From positions 1 to 5,370 of the forward strand of contig JANOFM010000167.1 in NCBI GenBank assembly GCA_031413635.1: DNA of 5,370 nucleotides, given 5' to 3'. The notes under the pieces were generated by a model that had not been told where the DNA came from, made no database searches, and saw only the letters and a list, made by a program, of their open reading frames with translations. Position numbers and translations under genes: made by a program. Numbering within the stretch: the first letter of the stretch is position 1; each line of letters opens with the position of its first letter. This DNA is from SZUA-430 sp031413635 (GTDB lineage Bacteria > Pseudomonadota > Alphaproteobacteria > Micropepsales > Micropepsaceae). Positions 1-5,313 of the stretch are shown here, one piece after another.

Positions 1-1971
1 CACGATATGATCCGCCGTAATGCCGAAATGCTTGTAAAGCGCCTCGTAGGGCCCGCTGGCGCCAAAGCTGTTCATGCCGACAAACGCACCGTCGCGCCCG
101 ATCCAGCGATCCCAGCTTTGGCTCGATCCCGCCTCGACGGCAATGCGCACGGTCTTGGGATCGATGATGCGGTCTTGATACGACATCGGTTCCGCCGCGA
201 ACAAATCCATGCACGGCATCGAAACCACGCTGGCGCCGATCCCTTGCGCTTCCAATTGCTTCTGCGCGTCGAGCGCGATGGAAACTTCCGAGCCCGTGGC
301 GACAATCGTCACGTGATGCTTGGCGCCCGCCGGCGACAAAACGTACGCGCCCTTTGCCGAACGGTTTTCCTCCGAGTGTTTCAACCGCACTTGCGGCAGG
401 TTTTGCCGCGACAGGGCGATGACGCTCGGCGTCTCCGTCGTGCGTAGCGCCAGTTCCCAACACTCGGCGGTTTCCACCGCGTCGGCCGGGCGATAGACGT
501 TCAAATTTGGAATCGCGCGCAACGAAGCGAGGTGCTCCACCGGCTGATGCGTCGGCCCGTCTTCGCCGAGCCCGATGGAATCGTGCGTCATCACATGGAT
601 CACGCGCTGATGCATCAGCGCCGCAAGCCTAATCGAAGGCCGGCAATAATCGGCGAAAACCAAGAACGTGCCGGAATAAGGGATCACGCCGCGATGCAGC
701 GCCATGCCGTTCATGGCGGCCGCCATCCCATGCTCGCGCACGCCGTAGTGGATAAAGCGCCCGCGGAAATCGCCAGCCTCGATCGCCTCCATCCCCTTGG
801 TGCGCGTGTTGTTCGATCCGGTCAGATCCGCCGACCCCGCGACCGTCTCGGCCACATGCGCGTTGACGACCTCAAGCGCCAACTCCGATGCCCTGCGCGT
901 GGCAACCGTGATGGGCTTTTCGGTCAACGCCTTGCGATAGGCCGTCAACGCCGGCCACAGCGCCGGATTGATCGCTCCTGCCTGCGCGCGTTCGAACGCG
1001 GCCTTCGCCTCGTTGTCCGCGTCGGTGAACCGCTTCAACCAATCGCCGTACTCGTCGTGCGAACGCGCGCCCGCCGCAAGCCACGCCGCGCGGATATTTG
1101 CCGGCACCTCGAACAACCCATGCGTCCATCCGAGCGCCGCTTTCGCTGCTGCGGCTTCCTCGGCCCCGAGCGGGCTCCCGTGCGCGCCCGACGTGCCCTG
1201 CTTCTTCGGCGCGCCGTAACCGATGATCGTGCGGCACGCGATCAGCGACGGCCGCTCGGACACCTGCGCCGCTTCGATGGCCGCCGCCACCGCCGCCGCG
1301 TCGTGCCCGTCGACGCGGCTGGCCGACCATCCCGCCGCCTCGAAGCGCGCCACCTGATCGCCCGATTCCGACAGCGCCAGCGGCCCGTCGATCGAAATCC
1401 CGTTATCGTCGAACAGCACGATCAACTTCGACAGCTTCAAATGCCCGGCGAGCGAAATCGCCTCATGGCTGACGCCTTCCATCAAGTCGCCGTCGGACGC
1501 GATGACATAGGTATAGTGATCGACCAAATCGCCGCCGAAGCGCGCCTGCAAAATGCGCTCGGCCAACGCCATACCGACTGCCGTGGCGAGGCCTTGACCG
1601 AGCGGCCCCGTCGTCGTCTCGACGCCCTGCCCATGCCCGAACTCCGGATGCCCGGCACACGGCGAACCCAGTTGCCGGAACCGCTTGATGTCCTCAAGCG
1701 TGATGTCGCTATACCCCGTCAGATGCAGCACCGAATAAAGCAGCATCGAGCCGTGCCCGGCCGACAGCACGAAGCGGTCGCGATCCGGCCAGCGCGGATT
1801 CTTCGGATCGAACTTGAGAAATTTCGTGAACAACACGGTCGCCACATCCGCCATGCCCATCGGCATGCCGGGATGGCCCGACTTCGCCGCCTCGACCGCG
1901 TCGATCGAAAGCGCGCGGATGGCGTTGGCCATGTCGCGATGGGAAACAGCGGCGGATTGGGGGCTGACCAT
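1..1971 (-). CDS. tkt: Transketolase (C-terminus cut by window edge)
   Basis: Thiamine-diphosphate enzyme that moves two-carbon ketol units between sugar phosphates in the pentose phosphate (and, if present, Calvin) pathway; cytoplasmic homodimer. The frame is open for 657 codons from ATG 1971 to base 1. E. coli TktA is 663 residues, so only a few C-terminal residues are missing. Visible family motifs: SGHPGMPMGMADVA (G32-H33), AGHGSM (H73), the ThDP/Mg motif SDGDLMEG (D160-E165), DDNGISIDG, HGSPLG, the catalytic YGVREHG (E413, equivalent to E. coli E411), HDSIGLGEDGPTHQPVEH (H475, equivalent to H473), and the C-terminal domain with VATGSEV and VVSMPCMD. All three domains (PP, Pyr, C-terminal) are intact, with no frameshift. 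An in-frame ATG two codons upstream (1977) is an alternative start; 1971 is preferred because a weak GGA lies 5 nt before it and family members start at this point. It is transcribed away from the rest of the window, probably from the promoter at 2071-2099. Confidence 0.97.
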   Translation of the reverse strand, partial: MVSPQSAAVSHRDMANAIRALSIDAVEAAKSGHPGMPMGMADVATVLFTKFLKFDPKNPRWPDRDRFVLSAGHGSMLLYSVLHLTGYSDITLEDIKRFRQLGSPCAGHPEFGHGQGVETTTGPLGQGLATAVGMALAERILQARFGGDLVDHYTYVIASDGDLMEGVSHEAISLAGHLKLSKLIVLFDDNGISIDGPLALSESGDQVARFEAAGWSASRVDGHDAAAVAAAIEAAQVSERPSLIACRTIIGYGAPKKQGTSGAHGSPLGAEEAAAAKAALGWTHGLFEVPANIRAAWLAAGARSHDEYGDWLKRFTDADNEAKAAFERAQAGAINPALWPALTAYRKALTEKPITVATRRASELALEVVNAHVAETVAGSADLTGSNNTRTKGMEAIEAGDFRGRFIHYGVREHGMAAAMNGMALHRGVIPYSGTFLVFADYCRPSIRLAALMHQRVIHVMTHDSIGLGEDGPTHQPVEHLASLRAIPNLNVYRPADAVETAECWELALRTTETPSVIALSRQNLPQVRLKHSEENRSAKGAYVLSPAGAKHHVTIVATGSEVSIALDAQKQLEAQGIGASVVSMPCMDLFAAEPMSYQDRIIDPKTVRIAVEAGSSQSWDRWIGRDGAFVGMNSFGASGPYEALYKHFGITADHIV

Positions 1972-2203
1972 GAGCATCCGGACATTGGGCCAACGCCGCA
2001 AGGCCCGCCCGCCAAGCGAATGGCGAGTGCCGAGACCTGAAAGCGCGAGGCCTGGGAAAAAGCGACCGGACAATGGCCGGACGACGGAGCCCCCGTCAAC
2101 CCCGCGAAGCCGCGCAATTCTGCGGCATTTGGGGAGGAACGGGGTAATGATCTGAAACGTTCGGTGAGCGGGGAGAAAGTCTAAGTTGGTTCAGGCATCC
2201 CCA
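1972..2203. other. Intergenic region between DUF3237 gene and tkt
   Basis: This 232-bp stretch separates the stop of the DUF3237 gene from the tkt start. It holds the tkt promoter and the repeated CCGGACA(A/T)TGG motif. The only hairpin I see is a 4-bp CGCG stem near 2103-2115, without a T tract, too weak for a terminator. No small gene with a convincing ribosome-binding site was found, so a terminator for the upstream unit is not evident and some read-through into tkt is possible. Confidence 0.6.
2071..2099 (-). promoter_or_regulatory. Predicted sigma70-type promoter of tkt
   Basis: Read on the minus strand, TTGACG (2099-2094) is followed by exactly 17 nt and then CCATTG (2076-2071). The -35 matches the TTGACA consensus at five of six bases; the -10 is weak, as is common in alphaproteobacteria, and could also be read one base later as CATTGT. 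Transcription would start near 2064 and give a leader of about 90 nt before tkt. The hexamer CCGGAC (plus strand) occurs at 2066-2071 and 2077-2082, touching both ends of the -10, which could make this a regulated promoter. The promoter is read from sequence alone. Confidence 0.45.
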
Positions 2204-2677
2204 TCACTTCACTGAAAACACGCGATGAATGACGCCGCCGCCGCCAGTGCGCGATTTGCTGACCGAAATAATTTTGTTGAGCCAGCCGTAACGCGGATCG
2301 CCCGTTTCGAATTGCGGGCTGGTGCGAAAATAGTAGCGCGCGGCGCCGGCCGGATCGTCGGCCTTTGCGAAGTCGAGCGCATAGTCCCGATTCTCGTCGG
2401 CAAACACCATTAGCCCATGCCAGTGCACATAGATGAGCGCGCCGTCGTCGGTCTTGAAGCACATGCGCACGTCGAGCGCGCCGGACCCGTCGCTGCGGAT
2501 GCGCGACCAGTCTGCCCCTAACATCGGCACGACCTCGCCTTTGAGTCTCGGCCCCTCGAACCGGCCGCCCGCCACATTGACGATCATACGATAGCCCTCC
2601 GGCGTCTGGCCCACATGCATGGCCTCTAAGAGTGCGACGCGCGCCTCGAACAGGAATTCGGTTTCCACTTCGAACAT
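2204..2677 (-). CDS. DUF3237 (UPF0311) family protein of unknown function
   Basis: Encodes 157 residues, a normal full length for DUF3237 (Pfam PF11578). Family hallmarks seen in order: VGQTPEGYRMIVNVAGG (about 22-38), FEGPRLKGEVVPMLGADW (40-57), the strand pattern R-x-DG...LDVRMCFKTDDGALIYVHWHG (59-88), and the C-terminal FETGDPRYGWLN (123-134). There is no signal peptide or membrane segment, so it should be cytoplasmic. No enzyme activity is established for the family; I do not assign one. The start at 2677 is supported by AGGAG (2690-2686) 8 nt upstream. It lies 33 bp after the stop of the Ada/AraC gene on the same strand, so the two are probably co-transcribed, which suggests but does not prove a role connected with the alkylation response. 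A perfect inverted repeat (2691-2705) occupies the gap just before its ribosome-binding site. Confidence 0.88.
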   Translation of the reverse strand: MFEVETEFLFEARVALLEAMHVGQTPEGYRMIVNVAGGRFEGPRLKGEVVPMLGADWSRIRSDGSGALDVRMCFKTDDGALIYVHWHGLMVFADENRDYALDFAKADDPAGAARYYFRTSPQFETGDPRYGWLNKIISVSKSRTGGGGVIHRVFSVK

Positions 2678-2690
2678 GACATTCGCTCCT

Positions 2691-2705
2691 CAAGTGAGAG
2701 ACTTG
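2691..2705. repeat. Inverted repeat CAAGT-N5-ACTTG between Ada/AraC gene and DUF3237 gene
   Basis: CAAGT (2691-2695) and ACTTG (2701-2705) are perfect inverted arms separated by GAGAG. The repeat fills half of the 33-bp gap and abuts the AGGAG ribosome-binding site of the DUF3237 gene. Arm centres are 10 bp apart, one helical turn, as in an operator. A 5-bp RNA stem with a 5-nt loop is also possible and could influence translation of the second gene. Short arms mean chance cannot be excluded. Confidence 0.4.
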
Positions 2706-2710
2706 TTGCG

Positions 2711-3289
2711 TCAGGCCGCGCTCGACGCCCGCCCGCGTCGGCGGCGCAAGGCGGAGGGCGCACAACCATAGAGTCCGACAAAGGCCGCGCTCATGCGTCG
2801 CGGATTCGGAAAACCGGCGCGCGCGGCGACCTCGGGGATGGGTAAGTCCGTGTTATCGAGCAGGCGCTTGGCACGCTGGATTCGCAACGTCTGTGCCAAT
2901 TGCAGCGGCGAGGCATCGAGGTGCTGCGCGAACAGGCGCGACAGGTGACGCGACCCGACGCCAAGCCGCTGCGCTAGCGCCTCCACGCCGCCGTGTTCCA
3001 ATGCGCCGCCCTGGATCAGCGCCAGAGCGCGCGCGACCGTCGTTTTGGTTCCCTTCCATGCCGGACAGAATGGAGCCGTCTCCGGGCGGCAGCGAAGGCA
3101 GGGGCGATATCCGGCGCTCTCGGCTGCCGCGGCCGTCGGAAAGAACTGCACATTCTTCGGCTGCGGAATGCGCGCCCTGCAGACGGGCCGGCAATAGATT
3201 CCGGTTGTCGCCACCGCGACGAACACGACACCGTCAAGCGTGGGGTCGCGCCGCGTCATGGCTTCGTAGCGTGCTTCGAACAGGTTCAT
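2711..3289 (-). CDS. Ada-type methyl-phosphotriester sensor / AraC-family transcriptional regulator
   Basis: Encodes 192 residues. Residues 1-70 form the Ada zinc-binding domain, which irreversibly accepts a methyl group from methylphosphotriesters in DNA. The motif TTGIYCRPVCRAR gives C33 and C37, and YRPCLRCRPE gives C64 and C67; the spacing is identical to E. coli Ada C38, C42, C69 and C72, so C33 is the predicted methyl acceptor. Residues about 84-185 are an AraC-type DNA-binding domain with two helix-turn-helix units (VEALAQRLGVGSRHLSRLF, 102-120; IPEVAARAGFPNPRRMSAAF, 151-170). The wording RRDPTLDGVVFVAVATTGIYC resembles the N-terminal half of Ada-AraC-AlkA fusions, yet the protein stops right after the AraC domain with a basic RRRRGR tail. 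Neither AlkA nor the PCHRV-type methyltransferase domain is present here. The architecture therefore matches B. subtilis AdaA. There is no Shine-Dalgarno before ATG 3289. The gene is followed by the DUF3237 gene. Confidence 0.92.
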   Translation of the reverse strand: MNLFEARYEAMTRRDPTLDGVVFVAVATTGIYCRPVCRARIPQPKNVQFFPTAAAAESAGYRPCLRCRPETAPFCPAWKGTKTTVARALALIQGGALEHGGVEALAQRLGVGSRHLSRLFAQHLDASPLQLAQTLRIQRAKRLLDNTDLPIPEVAARAGFPNPRRMSAAFVGLYGCAPSALRRRRGRASSAA

Positions 3290-3295
3290 GCACTG

Positions 3296-3301
3296 AGCAT
3301 A
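3296..3301 (-). promoter_or_regulatory. Candidate -10 element of the Ada/AraC gene
   Basis: TATGCT on the minus strand ends 6 nt before ATG 3289, so a transcript starting at the usual distance would begin at or next to the start codon. There is no ribosome-binding site before this ATG, which fits a leaderless mRNA. No good -35 hexamer lies 16-18 nt upstream, as expected for a promoter that needs an activator such as methylated Ada; the spacer region contains the 3303-3320 inverted repeat. The element is short, so this is tentative. Confidence 0.3.
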
Positions 3302-3302
3302 G

Positions 3303-3320
3303 CGTCGCCACCACGCGACG
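3303..3320. repeat. Inverted repeat CGTCGC-N6-GCGACG upstream of the Ada/AraC gene
   Basis: Perfect 6-bp arms CGTCGC (3303-3308) and GCGACG (3315-3320) flank the 6-nt spacer CACCAC. The repeat sits 14 bp upstream of the Ada/AraC start codon, directly behind the TATGCT -10 candidate, in the position of the promoter spacer. This is a plausible operator for a dimeric regulator. It could instead be a GC-rich chance palindrome; no T tract follows, so it is not an intrinsic terminator for the upstream ldt gene. Confidence 0.4.
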
Positions 3321-3410
3321 TGCGAGATGTTTGCCGATGATCACGTCCGAAAACGACCGCTGCCACGCGCGGCTTGCTCGCAGCGCGGCTCCCACTGCAT
3401 GAAGCCGCCG

Positions 3411-4001
3411 TCACCCCTGCACCACCAGCCGCGACCGCGAGTCCGCCGTCGACAGAATGGCAAGCAAACTCGCCCGCGAAAACGCCACGCACCCCGCCGT
3501 CGGCTTGTAGCCGCGCCGCGCCACGTGCAGAAAGATAGCGCTCCCCGCACCGGCCACGACGGGCGCGTCGTTGTAGCCGACCACGACAATCAGATCGTAC
3601 AAACGATCGTGCCGCCACAATGCCTCCGCGCTCGCGCCATAGGGCAGCCGCACATTCCGATTGTACTGCGGATCGCCCGGCGCATCGCACCAACCGTCGT
3701 CGGCGCGAAGCGCCCGCACCGGCAAGCCCGTCACCGGCCGCGCGATGCGATCGGCGCGATAAAGCACCTCGCGCAGCATCCACACCCCGGCGGGTGTCGC
3801 CCCGTCGCCCTCGCGCTTGTCGAGCCGTATCCCGCCGCGCCCGATCGCACAGCGAAACCGCCGCGCGCCAACGCGAGCGATGCGCGCAGCCGAAACAACG
3901 ACATCGACCGGCGCAGGCTCGCTGTCGCCGCGCGCGATGCCCGCAACCGCCATTCCGCCCGCCAAAGTCATCAACGCCCGTCGCGACAAGAGGACAGTCA
4001 T
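3411..4001 (-). CDS. L,D-transpeptidase (YkuD-fold) family protein with Tat-like signal
   Basis: Encodes 196 residues. The family (PF03734) forms 3-3 peptidoglycan cross-links or attaches proteins to tetrapeptide stems in the periplasm, using a catalytic cysteine. The active-site signature is visible at the C-terminal end: FLHVAR (H159) and PTAGCVAF (T168, G170, catalytic C171). Other conserved blocks are GRGGIRLDKREGDGATPAG (54-72), DGWCDAPGDPQYNR (102-115) and LYDLIVVVGYND (134-145). The N-terminus carries SRRALM (6-11) before a hydrophobic stretch, which resembles a twin-arginine signal with L in place of the usual F; a cleavage site is not clear. The start at 4001 is set by GGAG (4012-4009), 7 nt upstream. 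The gene is divergent from the ampH-like gene, whose product would supply its tetrapeptide substrates. Exact reaction (cross-linking, anchoring or carboxypeptidase-like trimming) is not readable from sequence. Confidence 0.9.
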   Translation of the reverse strand: MTVLLSRRALMTLAGGMAVAGIARGDSEPAPVDVVVSAARIARVGARRFRCAIGRGGIRLDKREGDGATPAGVWMLREVLYRADRIARPVTGLPVRALRADDGWCDAPGDPQYNRNVRLPYGASAEALWRHDRLYDLIVVVGYNDAPVVAGAGSAIFLHVARRGYKPTAGCVAFSRASLLAILSTADSRSRLVVQG

Positions 4002-4087
4002 GGCGCAACTCCGCAGCTCGGTGATAGGAAGAAATCAGGCCCTGCATTAGCATCAAACGACGCCGTTCACACGTCCCGGAGAGCCGG
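4002..4087. promoter_or_regulatory. Divergent promoter region between ldt and ampH
   Basis: Only 86 bp separate two divergent start codons, so promoters for both genes must lie here unless they are further inside a coding region. It is less GC-rich than its flanks around 4022-4060. On the minus strand TTGATG (4056-4051) could be a -35 for ldt, and on the plus strand GTGATA (4021-4026) with CATTAG (4045-4050) could serve ampH; all are weak matches. The two ribosome-binding sites are clear: GGAG at 4012-4009 (minus) and GGAGAG at 4078-4083 (plus). Overlapping promoters in so short a space suggest joint control. Confidence 0.45.
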
Positions 4088-5164
4088 ATGCCGTACCGTT
4101 TGGCCTTCGCCCTGCGCGCCGCCATGCTCGCGCTTCTTGTCGCGACCGCCGCCGCCGAGCCGATGCCGGCACCTTACGCCGAGCGTCTGAACGCCATCTT
4201 CCTCCGCTCGCGCGCCCCCGGCATGGTCGCGGCCGTCGTCGATGGCGAGCGCACCTATGTCTTGGGCCTGGGTCGTGCCCGTGTGGGTGATGATGCGGCC
4301 CCCGGCGAGCGTTCGCTTCTACGCATCAACTCGATCTCCAAGGCGATGGCGGGCGAAATCCTCTCGGGCTTGATCGCCGAGCGCCGCATCGCGCTCGACG
4401 CCCCGCTTCAGCGTTACGCCCCGCCGGGGCGTTTCGTGCCGCGTTTCCCGCGTGCACGCGCGATCACCTTGCGCGACATCGTCATTCACGCCAGTGGCCT
4501 GCCGCGCGATCTGCCGTCTTCGCTCGCGCAGATCTCGCGCGATCGGCGCTGGGATTGGCTCGCGCGCACGCGGCCCTCGCGCGCGCCGGGCCGCGTCGCG
4601 CAGTACTCGAATGCGGCCTATATGTTTCTGGGCGATGCGATGGCGCACGCCGCGGGCGAAGATTTCGCGACGCTGTTGGCAACCCATGTGACCGAACCGC
4701 AGGGTCTCAGGGACACGACACTCGCCCCCACGCCCGAACAATGCCGCCGCCTGATGACGAACGGGCGCGACGACCGCGCCTGCGCCCCTACGCGCGAGAC
4801 GGCGGCCAGCGCCGGCGTCTATTCCACTGCCGCCGACATGGCGCGCTGGATGCGCGCCGAACTCGATCGCCCGCGCGCGCCCCTCGTGCAGCGGAGCGAA
4901 CTCCAGCGTCTGATAGGCATGGACATGGCCGGCCGCGCGGAAGGCATCGGCATGGGCTGGCTCCACATGCGTCTCCGCAAACTGCCCGTGGTGCAAAAGA
5001 CCGGCGGCGGCGGCGGTTTCATGAACTACGTCGTCCTTGCTCCGTCCCGCCGCCAAGGCATCTTCGTCACCGTCACCCGCACAGACATCGAAATGCTCCG
5101 CCGCATCACCCAAGAAACGAACGCGCTGCTGAGCGGCCTCGCCGATGATTATAAGGAAAGATGA
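4088..5164 (+). CDS. ampH: AmpH-like D-alanyl-D-alanine carboxypeptidase/endopeptidase (class C beta-lactamase fold)
   Basis: Encodes 358 residues (E. coli AmpH 385). Serine peptidase of the beta-lactamase/transpeptidase fold that removes the terminal D-Ala from pentapeptides and cleaves DD cross-links in periplasmic peptidoglycan. All three active-site motifs are present: S82-I-S-K85 (SxxK), Y173-S-N175 (YxN) and K304-T-G306. Wider wording matches AmpH rather than generic AmpC: RYAPPG with a following VP, the EQCRRLM block, AGVYSTAADMARWM, LIGMDM, GMGWLHM and VQKTGGGGGF. A Sec signal peptide is evident: basic start, hydrophobic segment 11-22, and likely cleavage after TAAA at A23. The start is supported by GGAGAG (4078-4083). 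It is divergent from the L,D-transpeptidase gene, which fits joint wall remodelling. A related esterase-like serine hydrolase is the main alternative, but the AmpH-specific blocks make this unlikely. Confidence 0.92.
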   Translation: MPYRLAFALRAAMLALLVATAAAEPMPAPYAERLNAIFLRSRAPGMVAAVVDGERTYVLGLGRARVGDDAAPGERSLLRINSISKAMAGEILSGLIAERRIALDAPLQRYAPPGRFVPRFPRARAITLRDIVIHASGLPRDLPSSLAQISRDRRWDWLARTRPSRAPGRVAQYSNAAYMFLGDAMAHAAGEDFATLLATHVTEPQGLRDTTLAPTPEQCRRLMTNGRDDRACAPTRETAASAGVYSTAADMARWMRAELDRPRAPLVQRSELQRLIGMDMAGRAEGIGMGWLHMRLRKLPVVQKTGGGGGFMNYVVLAPSRRQGIFVTVTRTDIEMLRRITQETNALLSGLADDYKER

Positions 5165-5313
5165 TTCACACGAACGAACCCACTGAACGCAACGCGAACC
5201 ACACCGTCCCTACAACCGTGAGTGTGCTTCGCGCTCTCGTTCCACAGTGCGCGCACCGGAAACCTAAAATTAAGAGATTCCGCTAAGCCCGAATTGGCGT
5301 ATACAGATTCGCC
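5165..5313. other. Intergenic region downstream of ampH, with possible short ORF
   Basis: This 149-bp stretch is visibly less GC-rich than the genes around it, especially from 5260 onward. A 41-codon ORF starts at ATG 5161, overlapping the ampH stop as ATGA, with GGAA just upstream, and ends at TAA 5284-5286; its third positions are roughly 60% G/C, well below the neighbouring genes, and no family is recognised, so I do not call it a gene. I see no terminator hairpin for ampH. The right end carries the promoter candidate for the next gene and two GATTC sites. Confidence 0.5.
5300..5305 (+). promoter_or_regulatory. Candidate -10 element of the right-edge gene
   Basis: TATACA matches the -10 consensus at five of six positions and ends 8 nt before ATG 5314. 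No clear TTGACA-like hexamer lies 16-18 nt upstream. There is no purine-rich ribosome-binding site between it and the ATG, so the transcript may be leaderless or nearly so. Confidence 0.35.

Noticed and set aside
532..2040. 502-codon open frame on the plus strand opposite tkt
   Set aside because: It is antisense to an intact transketolase with all motifs; its product is arginine/histidine-rich and matches no family. Long antisense frames are expected at this GC content.
2181..2765. 194-codon minus-strand frame across the DUF3237 gene and the end of the Ada/AraC gene, checked as a possible AlkA remnant
   Set aside because: Its sequence shows no AlkA or HhH-GPD features, and the two real genes explain the region.
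3366..3392. GCGCGGCT repeated near 3368 and 3384, considered as a terminator for ldt
   Set aside because: The copies are direct, not inverted, so they do not form a strong stem, and there is no T tract.
3286..4125. 279-codon minus-strand frame overlapping the L,D-transpeptidase
   Set aside because: It is frame-shifted against a gene with clear family motifs and a ribosome-binding site; its product is low-complexity Arg/Ala/Gly-rich.
3327..4190. 287-codon plus-strand frame opposite the L,D-transpeptidase
   Set aside because: Arg/Pro/His-rich composition, no recognisable domain, and it overlaps the start of ampH out of frame.
4319..5113. 264-codon minus-strand frame opposite ampH
   Set aside because: AmpH has all three catalytic motifs in the plus frame; the opposite frame has no domain and is a GC-bias shadow.
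5167..5200. Four GAAC tetramers in a short stretch, considered as a tandem repeat
   Set aside because: Spacing is irregular and the units do not extend beyond four bases.
5270..5286. TTAA...CTAA pair considered as a CtrA-binding site
   Set aside because: The half-sites are 9 nt apart rather than the 7 of TTAA-N7-TTAA, and the second half is imperfect.
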